The notes under the pieces are model-generated. The model was not told the DNA's origin. It saw only the letters and a list, made by a program, of their open reading frames with translations, and did no database searches. A program made the translations under genes and the position numbers. Positions 47,602 to 57,254 of a stretch of 64,000 nucleotides of DNA are shown here, piece by piece. How positions within the stretch are numbered: the first letter of the stretch is position 1; each line of letters starts with the position of its first letter. Source of the stretch: Rivularia sp. T60_A2020_040 (lineage in GTDB: Bacteria; Cyanobacteriota; Cyanobacteriia; Cyanobacteriales; Nostocaceae); NCBI GenBank assembly GCA_015272215.1, contig JACYMD010000007.1, forward strand, positions 1 to 64,000, read 5' to 3'.

Positions 47602-48642
47602 ATGCAATTTATTGATCAAGCAAAAATTGAAGTAGAAGCAGGTAAAGGCGGTGACGGTATGGTCGCTTTTCGTAGGGAAAAGTACGTACCTGCTGGTGGT
47701 CCTTCGGGAGGAAATGGCGGACGCGGTGGTTCGGTAATTTTGGTTGCTTCTGAAAATCTACAAACCTTGTTGGACTTTAGATACAAGCGTCGTTTTGTAG
47801 CACAAAACGGTTCTCGCGGCGGTCCGAAAAATTGTACCGGCGCATCTGGAGATGATTTATTAATTGAAGTTCCCTGTGGTACTGCTGTTTATAATGGGGA
47901 AACTGACGAATTAATTGGTGATTTAACTAAACCCGGAGAAACTTTCTTAGTTGCTCAAGGTGGTAAAGGTGGATTAGGAAATAAGTGCTTTTTGAGCAAC
48001 CGCAACCGCGCACCCGAATACGCTTTACCGGGATTGGATGGAGAAATTAAAGCGTTACGTTTAGAGTTGAAACTGTTAGCAGAAGTCGGAATTATTGGAT
48101 TACCAAATGCTGGTAAATCTACTTTAATTTCGGCTTTATCAGCAGCACGTCCCAAAATTGCCGATTATCCTTTTACTACTTTAATCCCTAATTTAGGTGT
48201 TGTAAGGAAACCTACTGGAGATGGTACGGTTTTTGCGGATATTCCGGGATTAATTGAAGGTGCTTCCCAAGGTGCGGGATTAGGACATGATTTCTTGCGT
48301 CATATCGAACGTACCCGCTTATTACTACACGTAATTGATGCCACGAGTGAAGATGTAATTGGCGAGTACAAGACGATTGTGCAGGAATTACAATCATATG
48401 GACGGAAATTGCGAGAAAAAACCCAAATTATCGCCTTGAATAAAATTGATGCTGTAGATAAAGAAAGTGTTGATTTAGAAGCATTAGCAACCCAATTAAA
48501 TCATCTTTCCTATGCTCCGGTTTTTCTAATTTCGGCAGTAACTGGTGAAGGTTTACAGCCGATGTTACAGCAAATTTGGGATACTCTTGATGCTTTGGTT
48601 GTTGATGAAGTTGAAGAGATTGAAATACCAGTTTCTAGTTGA
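47602..48642 (+). CDS. obgE: GTPase ObgE/CgtA
   Basis: 346 residues from the ATG at 47602. Obg is an essential GTPase associated with the 50S subunit and stress control. The Gly-rich Obg fold covers about 1-160 ([31 protein letters not shown]). The G domain: G1 [11 protein letters not shown]3 [11 protein letters not shown]4 NKID, G5 ISAVTGEG. The C-terminal extension of some Obg proteins is short here, ending acidic ([11 protein letters not shown]). The 18 codons in frame before 47602 are repeat DNA, so the start is well supported. Confidence 0.96.
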   Translation: MQFIDQAKIEVEAGKGGDGMVAFRREKYVPAGGPSGGNGGRGGSVILVASENLQTLLDFRYKRRFVAQNGSRGGPKNCTGASGDDLLIEVPCGTAVYNGETDELIGDLTKPGETFLVAQGGKGGLGNKCFLSNRNRAPEYALPGLDGEIKALRLELKLLAEVGIIGLPNAGKSTLISALSAARPKIADYPFTTLIPNLGVVRKPTGDGTVFADIPGLIEGASQGAGLGHDFLRHIERTRLLLHVIDATSEDVIGEYKTIVQELQSYGRKLREKTQIIALNKIDAVDKESVDLEALATQLNHLSYAPVFLISAVTGEGLQPMLQQIWDTLDALVVDEVEEIEIPVSS

Positions 48643-48677
48643 TCATTTGAATTTTAAAGCATGATTTAAAGCATGAT

Positions 48678-50078
48678 ATGGTTCCTAGCGCTCAACCAAA
48701 ATTAGATTTTATTCCGCCGACTTTTAACCCTTTTATTCTCAGACTTGTTCATTGGTCGTTACCAATTTTACAACGATTTAGGTTGCGACCTTGGTTACCA
48801 TCAGGAATTACCCAAATTGACATATTAAATGGAAAAATTTTAGTTAATCTTTACCATCAATTCCAGTTAGGAAAAATTCGTTTTATTTTAGCCTTTCGTC
48901 ATTGTGAAGTAGACGACCCTTTGAGTGGTTTATATTTATTTTCTCGTGGAATACCTCAGATTGCTCGTCAAGAAAAGATTAATTTAAAACTTCCAATTCA
49001 CAATCATTTTATGTATGACAGAGGTATGACAATCTGGGCTGGTGATTGGCTCGGTTGGTTATTTTCTCAGTTAGGAGGAATTCCCGTACATCGAGGTAAA
49101 ACTCTAGACTTACAAGCAATTAAAAAAACCAGAGAATTATTAATTAATGGTAAATTTCCTTTAGTGGTTGCTCCAGAAGGTGCGACTAATGGTCATAGTG
49201 AAATTATTAGTCCTCTCGAACCTGGTGTTGCTCAATTAGCGTTTTGGTGTGCAGAGGATTTGGCAAAAGCTAACCGGATTGAAAAAGTTATTGTTGTTCC
49301 GATTAATATTCAGTATCACTACATTAATCCTCAATGGTCAAAACTAGATTGGTTGTTAAGTAAATTAGAAACAGATTGTGGGTTATCAAAACAAACATTA
49401 GGAATTGCCACTACAGAACAACAAGAAAAATTATATTCACAACGTTTGTTGCGATTGGGAGAGTATTTACTCTCAGAAATGGAAGAGTTTTATCGTTGTT
49501 TTTATCATCGTCATTTACCAGATTTATCTGAAGATTGTGATAGTCGAGAAGAGAATATTACTATTAGATTAAAAAATTTATTAGATGTATCTTTACAAGT
49601 AGGAGAAGAATATTTTGGCATTAAGAAAACGGGAAATATTATTGAGCGCTGTAGACGTTTAGAAGAAGCAGGTTGGAATTATATTTATCGTGAAGAACCG
49701 AATACATTTAAACATTTATCTCCTGTCAAAAAAGGGTTAGCAGATTGGATTGCAGCAGAAGTCGATTTACGAATGCTGCATATGCGTTTAGTAGAAAGTT
49801 TTGTGGTCATGAAAGGTACTTATATTCAAGAAAAACCTTGTTTTGAAAGATTCGCCGAAACAACATTAATTTTATTTGATGCCATTGCCAGAATTAAAGG
49901 AAATATTAATCCTCGTCGTCCCCGTTTAGGATTCCGTAAATCAACAATTACCGTCGGACAACCAATTGACGTTAGCGATCGCGCTACTGTTTACCGACAA
50001 AACCGTCAAGGTGCAAAGCAAGCTGTAGCTCAATTAACTCAAGATTTAGAAACGGCTTTGAAAGAAATGATTTTTTAA
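48678..50078 (+). CDS. Lysophosphatidic acid acyltransferase-like protein (PlsC family)
   Basis: 466 residues. Acyltransferase motif I is HCEVDD (HX4D) in FRHCEVDDPLSG (about 70-75), with GGIPVHRGKTLD as block II and VVAPEGATNGHSE as block III, which is the PEG(xx)S-type phosphate-binding segment. The length exceeds the usual 220-300; the C-terminal ~200 residues (IKKTGNIIERCRRLEEAGWN onward) are a cyanobacterial extension without known domain. Probably transfers acyl groups in membrane lipid synthesis, but the acceptor is inferred. A 12-base repeat TTAAAGCATGAT occurs twice just before the ATG. Confidence 0.85.
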   Translation: MVPSAQPKLDFIPPTFNPFILRLVHWSLPILQRFRLRPWLPSGITQIDILNGKILVNLYHQFQLGKIRFILAFRHCEVDDPLSGLYLFSRGIPQIARQEKINLKLPIHNHFMYDRGMTIWAGDWLGWLFSQLGGIPVHRGKTLDLQAIKKTRELLINGKFPLVVAPEGATNGHSEIISPLEPGVAQLAFWCAEDLAKANRIEKVIVVPINIQYHYINPQWSKLDWLLSKLETDCGLSKQTLGIATTEQQEKLYSQRLLRLGEYLLSEMEEFYRCFYHRHLPDLSEDCDSREENITIRLKNLLDVSLQVGEEYFGIKKTGNIIERCRRLEEAGWNYIYREEPNTFKHLSPVKKGLADWIAAEVDLRMLHMRLVESFVVMKGTYIQEKPCFERFAETTLILFDAIARIKGNINPRRPRLGFRKSTITVGQPIDVSDRATVYRQNRQGAKQAVAQLTQDLETALKEMIF

Positions 50079-50082
50079 CAGG

Positions 50083-50218
50083 TAAGAGGCAAGAGGTAAG
50101 AGGTAAGAGGCAAGAGGCAAGAGGTAAGAGGCAAGAGGTAAGAGGCAAGAGGCAAGAGGCATTTATGTTAAGGGTCAACTGTCAACTGTCAACTGTCAAC
50201 TCACTGTCAACTGTCCAC
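50083..50218. repeat. Two heptameric STRR arrays
   Basis: GGCAAGA/GGTAAGA units repeat about eleven times (50083-50160), followed directly by CAACTGT units (50174-50215). Both are seven-base periodicities of the STRR type known from heterocystous cyanobacteria. They separate plsC-like and antiporter genes, with no coding potential. Confidence 0.8.
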
Positions 50219-50290
50219 TAACTCCTGAGCTAGTCTTCACAAAACTTTGTATGCTGGTAAAAAGAGTTATTGATATTTTTTTATAAGCTT

Positions 50291-52627
50291 GTGCAGGAAG
50301 ATTTTAGATTAATCGTTGATTTGGTTTCGGTTCTCGCTGTTGCTGCGGGTGGGGGACTGTTTGCTTCGCTTTTGGGTTTACCTGTGTTATTGGGGTATCT
50401 CGTGGGTGGGATGCTTATAGGTCCCGCTGGATTTGGATTAATTAAAGAATTTATCCAAGTAGAGACTTTAGCACAGTTTGGTGTGGCTTTCTTGCTGTTT
50501 GCGCTGGGAGTAGAATTTTCCTTCGCAGAACTTAATAAGGTTAAGAAAATTAGTTTGGGTGGTGGTGGTTTACAAATTATTTTAACCATCGCAATCACGA
50601 CTCTGGTATCGGTGGGGGTAGGTTGGGTAGATTCCCCGGTTCAAGGTGTGTTTTTGGGAGCAATTTTATCTTTGTCTTCCACTGCGGTGGTGCTAAAGTG
50701 CTTGATGGAACGCAATGAAACGGAAACTCCCCACGGACAGGTAATGTTGGGAATCCTAGTGGTGCAGGATTTAGCATTGGGATTGATGTTAGCGGTATTA
50801 CCCGCTCTCGATCAACCAGCGGAAACTCTTGCGATTGCGGTGTTAATGGCTCTGTTAAAGATTGGTTTATTCGCTGCGGGTGCTGTAGCTACAGGTATTT
50901 GGCTGATTCCCCCTTTATTACGATTGCTAGCTCAGACAGAAAGCCGAGAGTTGTTTTTATTGGGTGTGGTGGCGTTGTGTTTGGGAATTGCTCTGTTAAC
51001 GGAACAGTTAGGACTTTCCATTGAAATGGGGGCATTTGTCGCCGGTTTGATGATTTCCGAAGTCGAATATGCCGACCAAACTTTAACTTATGTGGAACCG
51101 TTGCGGGATATTTTCGCTAGTTTATTCTTTGCTGCTGTCGGGATGTTGATTGATCCGATATTTTTATGGAAAAATCTAGAGTTAATTTTGGGGTTGGTGA
51201 CGCTGGTATTTATCGGTAAATTTTTAATTATTACTCCTTTAGTTAAAATATTCCGCTATCCCCTAAAAACGGCTTTAATTTGTGGTTTGGGACTAGCTCA
51301 AATTGGTGAATTCTCCTTTGTGCTTGCTAGTGAAGGTCAACAATTAGGGCTAGTATCTCGCCGAGTATATTTACTGATATTAGGTACAACGGCAGTAACA
51401 TTAGTCTTAACGCCCTTCGTACTGCGTTTACTGCCAATTTTATTTGACTGGGCAGAAACAATGCCTTGGTTACAACCCTATCTCAACGGTGAAGGAAAAC
51501 CCCTCGACGTAGCTGACGATTTACCAATTAAAGACCACATCATAGTTTGCGGTTACGGTAGGGTCGGTAAAAACTTAGTAAAAGTACTACTTTCTCATCA
51601 ACTGCCCGTAATAGTTATAGACCAATCCGAACGGATAATTCAACAGTTACGAGAAGCCAAAATACCTTATGTATACGGAAATTGCGTCAGTTTTCATGTA
51701 TTAGAAACAGCCGGAATCAATCGCGCCAAAGCAATGGCGATCGCACTTCCCGATCCGATGAGTACTCGTCTGGCTCTACGACGGGGTTTAGAATTATTCC
51801 CAGAATTAAATATAGTCGTCCGTGCCACGAATAATAAAAATATTGAAGCACTTTACCAATTAGGAGCGCGAGAAGTTGTACAGCCAGAATTTGAAGCTAG
51901 TTTAGAAATGGTTTCCTTTCTGTTAACAGATATTGGTCTTTCAGCAATATTGGTACAACAAGAGATTCAAGAAATCCGTCAACGTCACTATCTAGATTTT
52001 CGTCCCGAACAATCAGCCTCCGAAGCAGCCCGTGCTTTACGACGTGCTACAGCCGATTTAAACAAACGCTGGTATACTTTACCAACAAACTCTCCCTTAG
52101 TCGGAATGACCTTAGAACAAGCCGATATGCGCTACTTAACCGGAGTAAGTTTAATGGCAATTCAGCGCACCGCAGGAGAAGAAATTGATTATCCCGACGC
52201 TAAAACTATTTTAGAACAAGGAGATCGGCTTTTAGTAGTTGGTTCATCCGAAGAAATAGCCGCATTAGAAGAATTCGCATCGGGAAAAGCCACCGTACCG
52301 GGAGAAAACAGCGCTTGTCAGTGGGTAAAACTCGATTCGGAATGCCCAGTGTTAGGTAAAAGCCTTGCCGATTTAGACATCCGCAGACAATACGCTGTAG
52401 AAATACAAGCAATCAGAAGGGAAGGAAAATTTCTTCGCTATCCTGAAAGTAAAACCCGACTACAAAACCGCGATCAATTATTATTGTGCGGTAGATTATC
52501 AGCTTTAAATAAACTAGAAGAACTATTTTCCTGCCAAAATCAGCCAGTATTATCAATTCCCATCGTCAAAGCCGCAGAATTAGAAGCATTACGCGAATAT
52601 TTGCCATTGGATGATTTACGGGAATAG
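50291..52627 (+). CDS. KefB-type cation:proton antiporter with RCK domains
   Basis: 778 residues from GTG at 50291 (QEDFRLIVDLVSVLAVAAGG); a TTG seven codons upstream is less likely. The CPA2 membrane part (about 1-385) shows ten or more helices, including SSTAVVLKCLMERNE and LGVVALCLGIALLTEQLGLS. TrkA-N domain: IIVCGYGRVGKNLVKVL with the Rossmann GxGxxG, VYGNCVS, RATNNKNIEALYQLGA. Two TrkA-C/RCK-C repeats follow (PLVGMTLEQADMRYLTGVS; CPVLGKSLADLDIRRQYAVE). It should move K+ or Na+ against H+ at the inner or thylakoid membrane, gated by NAD(H) or nucleotides. Ion choice cannot be read from sequence. Confidence 0.92.
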   Translation: MQEDFRLIVDLVSVLAVAAGGGLFASLLGLPVLLGYLVGGMLIGPAGFGLIKEFIQVETLAQFGVAFLLFALGVEFSFAELNKVKKISLGGGGLQIILTIAITTLVSVGVGWVDSPVQGVFLGAILSLSSTAVVLKCLMERNETETPHGQVMLGILVVQDLALGLMLAVLPALDQPAETLAIAVLMALLKIGLFAAGAVATGIWLIPPLLRLLAQTESRELFLLGVVALCLGIALLTEQLGLSIEMGAFVAGLMISEVEYADQTLTYVEPLRDIFASLFFAAVGMLIDPIFLWKNLELILGLVTLVFIGKFLIITPLVKIFRYPLKTALICGLGLAQIGEFSFVLASEGQQLGLVSRRVYLLILGTTAVTLVLTPFVLRLLPILFDWAETMPWLQPYLNGEGKPLDVADDLPIKDHIIVCGYGRVGKNLVKVLLSHQLPVIVIDQSERIIQQLREAKIPYVYGNCVSFHVLETAGINRAKAMAIALPDPMSTRLALRRGLELFPELNIVVRATNNKNIEALYQLGAREVVQPEFEASLEMVSFLLTDIGLSAILVQQEIQEIRQRHYLDFRPEQSASEAARALRRATADLNKRWYTLPTNSPLVGMTLEQADMRYLTGVSLMAIQRTAGEEIDYPDAKTILEQGDRLLVVGSSEEIAALEEFASGKATVPGENSACQWVKLDSECPVLGKSLADLDIRRQYAVEIQAIRREGKFLRYPESKTRLQNRDQLLLCGRLSALNKLEELFSCQNQPVLSIPIVKAAELEALREYLPLDDLRE

Positions 52628-52675
52628 AAGACTTTCGGGACAAGGGGATTAACTGTCAACTCCCAACTCCGGTAC

Positions 52676-52696
52676 AGACGTAGCATTGCTACGTCT
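52676..52696. repeat. AGACGTAGC palindrome at the hfq 3' end
   Basis: AGACGTAGC-ATT-GCTACGTCT, a perfect 9-bp stem that abuts the hfq stop codon on the minus strand. Probably serves as hfq terminator or 3' stabilising hairpin. One of the GAGACGTAGC family (17286, 62798). Confidence 0.6.
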
Positions 52697-52909
52697 CTAC
52701 AACTCTCTCAGATAAGCGATTGCTTGCTTCCAGACGGTGGTTTTTTGATTATCTTTTTCCATGACACAGAAACACTGTGAGTCTTGCCATAAAACTGTTC
52801 CTGCGATCATATCCCCAGTTATTAGCTTTAATTCAACTGATGTATTTTCTTTGATTAACCTTTGAACTTGTTTGATGCTAGGTAATGAGGTATCGAATTC
52901 TGTCAACAT
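52697..52909 (-). CDS. hfq: Cyanobacterial Hfq (Sm-like RNA-binding protein)
   Basis: 70 residues from the ATG at 52909; the in-frame extension upstream consists of AACCACTAACAACTA repeats and is rejected. The Sm1 strand pattern is in SIKQVQRLIKENTSVELKLI and TGDMIAGTVLWQDSQCFCVM; Sm2 is in TVWKQAIAYLREL. It has the divergent Sm2 found in cyanobacterial Hfq, which binds the pilus ATPase and is needed for motility in Synechocystis rather than acting as a classical sRNA chaperone. It is divergent from dapF, a neighbour pairing that I recall from other cyanobacteria. Confidence 0.93.
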   Translation of the reverse strand: MLTEFDTSLPSIKQVQRLIKENTSVELKLITGDMIAGTVLWQDSQCFCVMEKDNQKTTVWKQAIAYLREL

Positions 52910-53025
52910 TTTGTATATGAATGGTAGATAGTGGTTAATAGATAGTTGATAGTGATTGGTGGTTGGTAATACTTCACAACTAACCACTAACAACTAATAA
53001 CTGTAATAATTCATCTAATAGACAA

Positions 53026-53865
53026 ATGGCAATTGAATTTACTAAGTATCAGGGTTTAGGTAACGATTTTATTTTGATTGATAATCGCTCAAGTTCCGAG
53101 CCTGCGGTGACTCCAGCCCAAGCTATTCAACTGTGCGATCGCCATTTTGGTATCGGTGCTGATGGTGTCATTTTTGCGTTACCTGGTGAGCATGGTACTG
53201 ACTATACGATGCGGATTTTTAATTCGGATGGTTCGGAACCGGAAATGTGTGGTAATGGTATTCGCTGTATGGCTGCTTTTCTGGCTGAATTGGAAGGAGA
53301 CACCTCCAAAAGCGATAAGTACCGCATTCACACTCTAGGGGGTACAATTACGCCTCAATTGATGTCCGATGGTCAAGTTAAGGTGGATATGGGGATTCCT
53401 AGATTAACTGCGGATGAAATTCCTACTACTCTTACAGTCGAAACTGAAAAGGTGATTAACCAAACCCTGGAAGTTGCGGGGAAATCTTGGGATGTCACCT
53501 GTGTAAATATGGGTAATCCTCACTGCATTACTTTTGTGGAAGACGTTGCTGCAATTGACTTAGAAAAAATTGGTCCGCAATTTGAACATCACCCAGTTTT
53601 CCCCGAAAGAATTAACACTGAATTTATTCAAGTTATAAATTCTACCTACGTAAAAATGCGAGTATGGGAACGCGGTGCGGGTATTACTTTAGCTTGTGGT
53701 ACGGGTGCTTGTGCATCCTTAGTTGCTGGAGTATTAACAGGAAAGTGCGATCGAACAGCCACCGTAGAACTTCCCGGAGGCCCGTTATTAATCGAATGGT
53801 CAGAAATTGACCAGCGAATTTATATGACAGGGCCTGCTCAAAAGGTCTTTACTGGCAAATTTTAA
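53026..53865 (+). CDS. dapF: Diaminopimelate epimerase
   Basis: 279 residues. Converts LL- to meso-diaminopimelate for lysine and peptidoglycan synthesis. The two catalytic Cys are in [20 protein letters not shown] and in [10 protein letters not shown]. Also [14 protein letters not shown] at the N-terminus and [12 protein letters not shown] at mid-protein. Complete, with a [11 protein letters not shown]-like C-terminus. Divergent from hfq. Confidence 0.96.
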   Translation: MAIEFTKYQGLGNDFILIDNRSSSEPAVTPAQAIQLCDRHFGIGADGVIFALPGEHGTDYTMRIFNSDGSEPEMCGNGIRCMAAFLAELEGDTSKSDKYRIHTLGGTITPQLMSDGQVKVDMGIPRLTADEIPTTLTVETEKVINQTLEVAGKSWDVTCVNMGNPHCITFVEDVAAIDLEKIGPQFEHHPVFPERINTEFIQVINSTYVKMRVWERGAGITLACGTGACASLVAGVLTGKCDRTATVELPGGPLLIEWSEIDQRIYMTGPAQKVFTGKF

Positions 53866-53872
53866 GTTTATC

Positions 53873-53906
53873 AGAAGTCGGGTTTTAGATTAAAAACCCG
53901 ACTTCT
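53873..53906. terminator. Strong hairpin after dapF made of inverted AAAACCCGACTTCT repeats
   Basis: AGAAGTCGGGTTTT (53873-53886) pairs perfectly over 14 bases with AAAACCCGACTTCT (53893-53906) around a 6-base loop. It begins eight bases after the dapF stop. No T-tract follows, but the A/T base of the stem with TTTT at the loop side could still destabilise transcription. It is two inverted copies of the dispersed repeat. Confidence 0.65.
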
Positions 53907-54336
53907 AACCCCCACGACAAATCTTGAACAATTCGGGTTTTAAATTACTCCTATTCCCCTCAAAAATTACCTATTTCTCTTTATCTCTTTCCTTTACTCA
54001 CATCTTGCACCCTACGCATAATTAACTAGATAATCAAAAATATAAATAAAAATATTACTAAAAGAAAAATATAATATTTTAGTCCATTTTAATGGACTTC
54101 TGCTATTAGACTGGGACTTGCAGTCCCAGGCGGGTAAGAATGAAGTCAAACAATCAGTAATTATTTTGAGTTAGGAGTTTTGATGGTGCAAGATATGAAT
54201 TTGCGTTCTCTGCGTCTAGAAGGGTTTTTTTTAATCGGTAATCTTCTGCCGGGAAGGGAGTAAATATGTGTAATATAAGACAATCATCATCAAAACCCGA
54301 CTTCTTACCCCTAGGAATGATAACGGAGACTGCAAA
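53907..54336. other. Intergenic region between dapF and DUF2809 gene
   Basis: Apart from the copy-3 MITE-like element it holds a TTGCGTTCTCTGCGTCT fragment (about 54201-54217) of the CTCTGCG repeat and an AAAACCCGACTTCTTACCCC copy (54293-54312). A GGAG near 54325 precedes the TTG start of the next gene. No other ORF. Confidence 0.55.
54002..54194. repeat. MITE-like repeat, copy 3 (best preserved ends)
   Basis: Ends are ATCTTGCACC (54002-54011) and GGTGCAAGAT (54185-54194), a perfect 10-bp terminal inverted repeat. Hairpins AGTCCATTTTAATGGACT (about 54080-54097) and CTGGGACTTGCAGTCCCAG (about 54110-54128) match copy 2. 193 bp, no coding capacity. Confidence 0.82.
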
Positions 54337-54732
54337 TTGAGTTCACCTGTGTTTAAATATCGCTTAGTGCTGCTAGCAAACATCATAATTATCATTCCTT
54401 TGGGTTACATAGTTAGATTTTCTCAAGGATTAAATCCAGCGTGGCTGCATGATGCTTTAGGAGCCGTTGCCTACGAAATATTCTGGATATTATTATTTGC
54501 CTTTCTTTTACCAAGAGTTTCGCTGTTACGGATTGCGATTGCAGTTTGTCTGACAACTTGCGCTCTCGAATTTTTGCAGCTATGGAAACCACCATTTTTA
54601 CAAGCCGCTCGTTCTACTTTACCCGGTAGACTGGTTTTAGGAAACACTTTTGTTTGGACAGATTTTCCCGTTTACTTCGTTGGTAGTTTTCTCGGATGGT
54701 TATGGGTACGCTTTTTAAAGGTTGAAGGTTAA
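54337..54732 (+). CDS. DUF2809 membrane protein
   Basis: 131 residues, starting at TTG with GGAG about 10 bases upstream; no ATG lies near. Four hydrophobic segments: VLLANIIIIIPLGYIVRF, FWILLFAFLLP, RIAIAVCLTTCALEFLQLW, and DFPVYFVGSFLGWLWVRFL. The LEFLQLWKPPFLQAAR and GNTFVWTDFPVY stretches match the DUF2809 family as I know it. Function unknown; resembles VanZ-like small membrane proteins in size. The stop is at the edge of a heptamer repeat array. Confidence 0.82.
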   Translation: MSSPVFKYRLVLLANIIIIIPLGYIVRFSQGLNPAWLHDALGAVAYEIFWILLFAFLLPRVSLLRIAIAVCLTTCALEFLQLWKPPFLQAARSTLPGRLVLGNTFVWTDFPVYFVGSFLGWLWVRFLKVEG

Positions 54733-54797
54733 AGGTCAAAGGTTGAAGGTTGAAGGTTGAAGGTTGAAGGTTGAAGGTTAAAGGTTGAAGGTTAAAG
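54715..54797. repeat. GGTTGAA heptamer STRR array
   Basis: About eleven GGTTGAA / GGTTAAA / GGTCAAA units in tandem. It starts within the last codons of the DUF2809 gene (so the protein's KVEG tail is encoded by the repeat) and continues beyond the stop. Confidence 0.85.
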
Positions 54798-54932
54798 AAT
54801 TTTTAATTACTAATTTTTAACTGATTATTTACCCAACTGTATCTTAAATATCTTGCAAAATTATTGAAAATTTTTTATAGAGTACAAGGCTTTTATTAAC
54901 TGTACAATCTAAAATCTAAAATCTAAAATGGT

Positions 54933-55928
54933 ATGATGCGAAAACTTTATTTTTTACTTCCTGGGACAGATGGTAAATTTGCTTGTGGTGGTTTATGGGC
55001 AGAATTAAAAACTCTAAATCTTGCTCAACAAATATGTGATGCTGATGTGGTGACTTACCGTCAAAGGGAAAAAGACAAGCTTTTTTTAGATGATGTACTC
55101 CAACAGCAAAATTTAAACGATGTCATATTTATAATTAGCTGGGGATTTGATGTTGCAAAACTTGCTCCCCGTCTCAAGTCTTATCATGTTGTTTATCATG
55201 CTCATAGTGCTGGTTATGGTTTTAAACTTCCGGCAAGTATTCCGATTATTACCGTTAGTCGAAATACTTTAGGATATTGGGGACAATTATCACCCCATTC
55301 TCTAATTTATTATTTACCAAATCAAATTAGCGATGAATTCAACAATCGAAATCTTGAACGAGATATTGATGTTTTAGTTTTAGCGCGGAAATCATCGCAA
55401 TATTTAATCAAAGATTTAGTTCCAGCATTGCAGCAAAAGTGTAAATTAGAGTTTGTTGATTACTATATAGATGATATTCAAACCTTATTTAATCGAACTA
55501 AAATTTACATTTATGATTCCGCTGAATACTGGGCGCAACAGCAAGTAACAGAAGGATTTGGCTTACAACCGATGGAAGCTTTGGCTTGTGGTTGTCATGT
55601 TTTTTCCAGCGTGAATGGTGGACTTTCTGATTATTTAGACCCTGGATTTAATTGTAATAAAATTGCCGTCTATTCTCAAGAATATGATATGCAACGTATT
55701 CTTAAATTACTGCAAAATTGGTCAGCTTTAACTTTACCTGAAAGCTTTTTTCAAGAATATCGTCGTGAACATATTATTCCCCGATTTGAAAACATTTTAG
55801 CTGAATTAAACGATTTCTTTGACCACAAACAAAATCAGACTTCCAATATTAAACCATTAACAAAAATACGCATGGCGAAATTATCTACACAAAGAATAAT
55901 TAATAAGGTAAAAAAGAAATTACAATAA
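54933..55928 (+). CDS. Glycosyltransferase, GT-B (GT4-like)
   Basis: 331 residues. N-terminal half without strong motifs (RKLYFLLPGTDGKFACGGLW), a middle IPIITVSRNTLGYW, then the C-terminal donor-binding region EGFGLQPMEALACGCHVFSS with the E-x7-E type pattern (EGFGLQPME), and NGGLSDYLD. This is characteristic of retaining GT4-type transferases. The basic tail (KIRMAKLSTQR, VKKKLQ) could touch the membrane. Sugar and acceptor unknown. rfbB follows 260 bp downstream, which hints at surface polysaccharide work. Start: first of two adjacent ATGs. Confidence 0.83.
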   Translation: MMRKLYFLLPGTDGKFACGGLWAELKTLNLAQQICDADVVTYRQREKDKLFLDDVLQQQNLNDVIFIISWGFDVAKLAPRLKSYHVVYHAHSAGYGFKLPASIPIITVSRNTLGYWGQLSPHSLIYYLPNQISDEFNNRNLERDIDVLVLARKSSQYLIKDLVPALQQKCKLEFVDYYIDDIQTLFNRTKIYIYDSAEYWAQQQVTEGFGLQPMEALACGCHVFSSVNGGLSDYLDPGFNCNKIAVYSQEYDMQRILKLLQNWSALTLPESFFQEYRREHIIPRFENILAELNDFFDHKQNQTSNIKPLTKIRMAKLSTQRIINKVKKKLQ

Positions 55929-55989
55929 CACCCTTCCATCTTAATCGCGAACATATCAATTATAGCGGTTTTCGCTTGGATAGAATATA

Positions 55990-56110
55990 GATGAACCTCA
56001 CCCCCTTCCCCTCTCCTTGTTAAGGAGAGGGGTGGAAGCAGAGGGGTGAGGTTGGGAGTGTATTGGACTCAACTGAAAACTGCTATATGTAGAGACGGGG
56101 TGTTTTGCAA
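55990..56110. repeat. CCCCTCTCC and GAGACGGGG repeats between glycosyltransferase and rfbB
   Basis: CCCCTTCCCCTCTCCTTG pairs with AAGGAGAGGGG (about 56004-56031) to form a hairpin after the glycosyltransferase. A TGTAGAGACGGGGTGTTTTG copy (about 56088-56108) of the TAGAGACG repeat follows. Confidence 0.55.
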
Positions 56111-56189
56111 CGTCTCCGTAAATTTAGATATATACCGATAATTCTGTGGAATAGTATAAAAATAAACCAATTCAAGAGGAATAAAATTA

Positions 56190-57254
56190 ATGAGTCGTAG
56201 ATTATTGGTAACAGGTGGTGCAGGGTTTATTGGTTCCAATTTCGTCCATCATTGGTGTGAAAAATACCCTTCGGATAGGATAATAGTATTGGATGCCCTT
56301 AGCTATGCGGGAAATCGCGCTAATAATAGTTATTTAGAAGTAAAAGATAACTTTCGATTTATCAAGGGAGATATTTGCGATACTTCCCTAATTAAAGAAC
56401 TTTTAGAAACAGAAAAAATAGATACTATCGCTCATTTTGCTGCTGAATCTCATGTCGATAGATCAATTTTAAGACCTGGTGCTTTTGTCGAAACCAACAT
56501 TGTGGGAACCTACACACTTTTAGAAAATTTTCGTCAGTATTGGTTAGCGAAAAAACAACCTGAAAATTATCGTTTTCTACACGTTTCTACCGACGAAGTT
56601 TATGGTAGCTTAAGTCCAAAAGACCCAGCTTTTACCGAAACTACAGCTTATGCTCCCAACAGTCCTTATTCAGCATCCAAAGCTGGTAGCGACCACTTAG
56701 TTAGAGCTTACTATCATACCTATAAATTACCCACAATTATTACCAATTGTTCTAATAATTATGGTCCCTATCAATTTCCAGAAAAACTAATTCCCTTAAT
56801 GTGTATTAACGCTTTATTAGGTAAATCATTACCAGTTTACGGTGACGGGAAAAACGTCCGAGATTGGCTTTATGTTGGAGACCATTGTACTGCTTTAGAT
56901 GTAGTGATTAATCATGGATTACCAGGAGAAACTTATAATATCGGTGGTAATAACGAAGTTGAAAATATTAACCTCGTTCATATGTTGTGCGGATTAATGG
57001 ATAAATTAGCACCTGATTTACCAGTAAAACCTTCAGAAAAATTAATTACCTTTGTTAAAGATAGAGCGGGACATGACCGCAGATATGCAATTGATGCAAC
57101 TAAAATTAAAACTGATTTAGGTTGGACACCTTCAGTAACCATTGAAGAAGGCTTGCTTCTAACCGTACAGTGGTATCTGAACCATGGTGAATGGTGGAAA
57201 CCTTTATTATCTCAAGAATACCAGGATTATTATCTTAAAGTTTACAGTAATTAG
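56190..57254 (+). CDS. rfbB: dTDP-glucose 4,6-dehydratase
   Basis: 354 residues, SDR-type enzyme making dTDP-4-keto-6-deoxyglucose for rhamnose and other deoxysugars. NAD-binding VTGGAGFIGSNFVHHW, HFAAESHVDRSI, catalytic THR/ASP/GLU segment VSTDEVYG, YXXXK in YSASKAGSDHL, NCSNNYGPYQFPEKLIPL, RDWLYVGDH. Full length. AGAGGA about 10 bases before the ATG. The nearby glycosyltransferases would be natural users of the sugar, but rfbA, C and D are not in the window. Confidence 0.95.
   Translation: MSRRLLVTGGAGFIGSNFVHHWCEKYPSDRIIVLDALSYAGNRANNSYLEVKDNFRFIKGDICDTSLIKELLETEKIDTIAHFAAESHVDRSILRPGAFVETNIVGTYTLLENFRQYWLAKKQPENYRFLHVSTDEVYGSLSPKDPAFTETTAYAPNSPYSASKAGSDHLVRAYYHTYKLPTIITNCSNNYGPYQFPEKLIPLMCINALLGKSLPVYGDGKNVRDWLYVGDHCTALDVVINHGLPGETYNIGGNNEVENINLVHMLCGLMDKLAPDLPVKPSEKLITFVKDRAGHDRRYAIDATKIKTDLGWTPSVTIEEGLLLTVQWYLNHGEWWKPLLSQEYQDYYLKVYSN

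Noticed and set aside
52910-52993. N-terminal extension of hfq
   Set aside because: Made of AACCACTAACAACTA low-complexity repeat; Hfq starts at LTEFDTSLPS.
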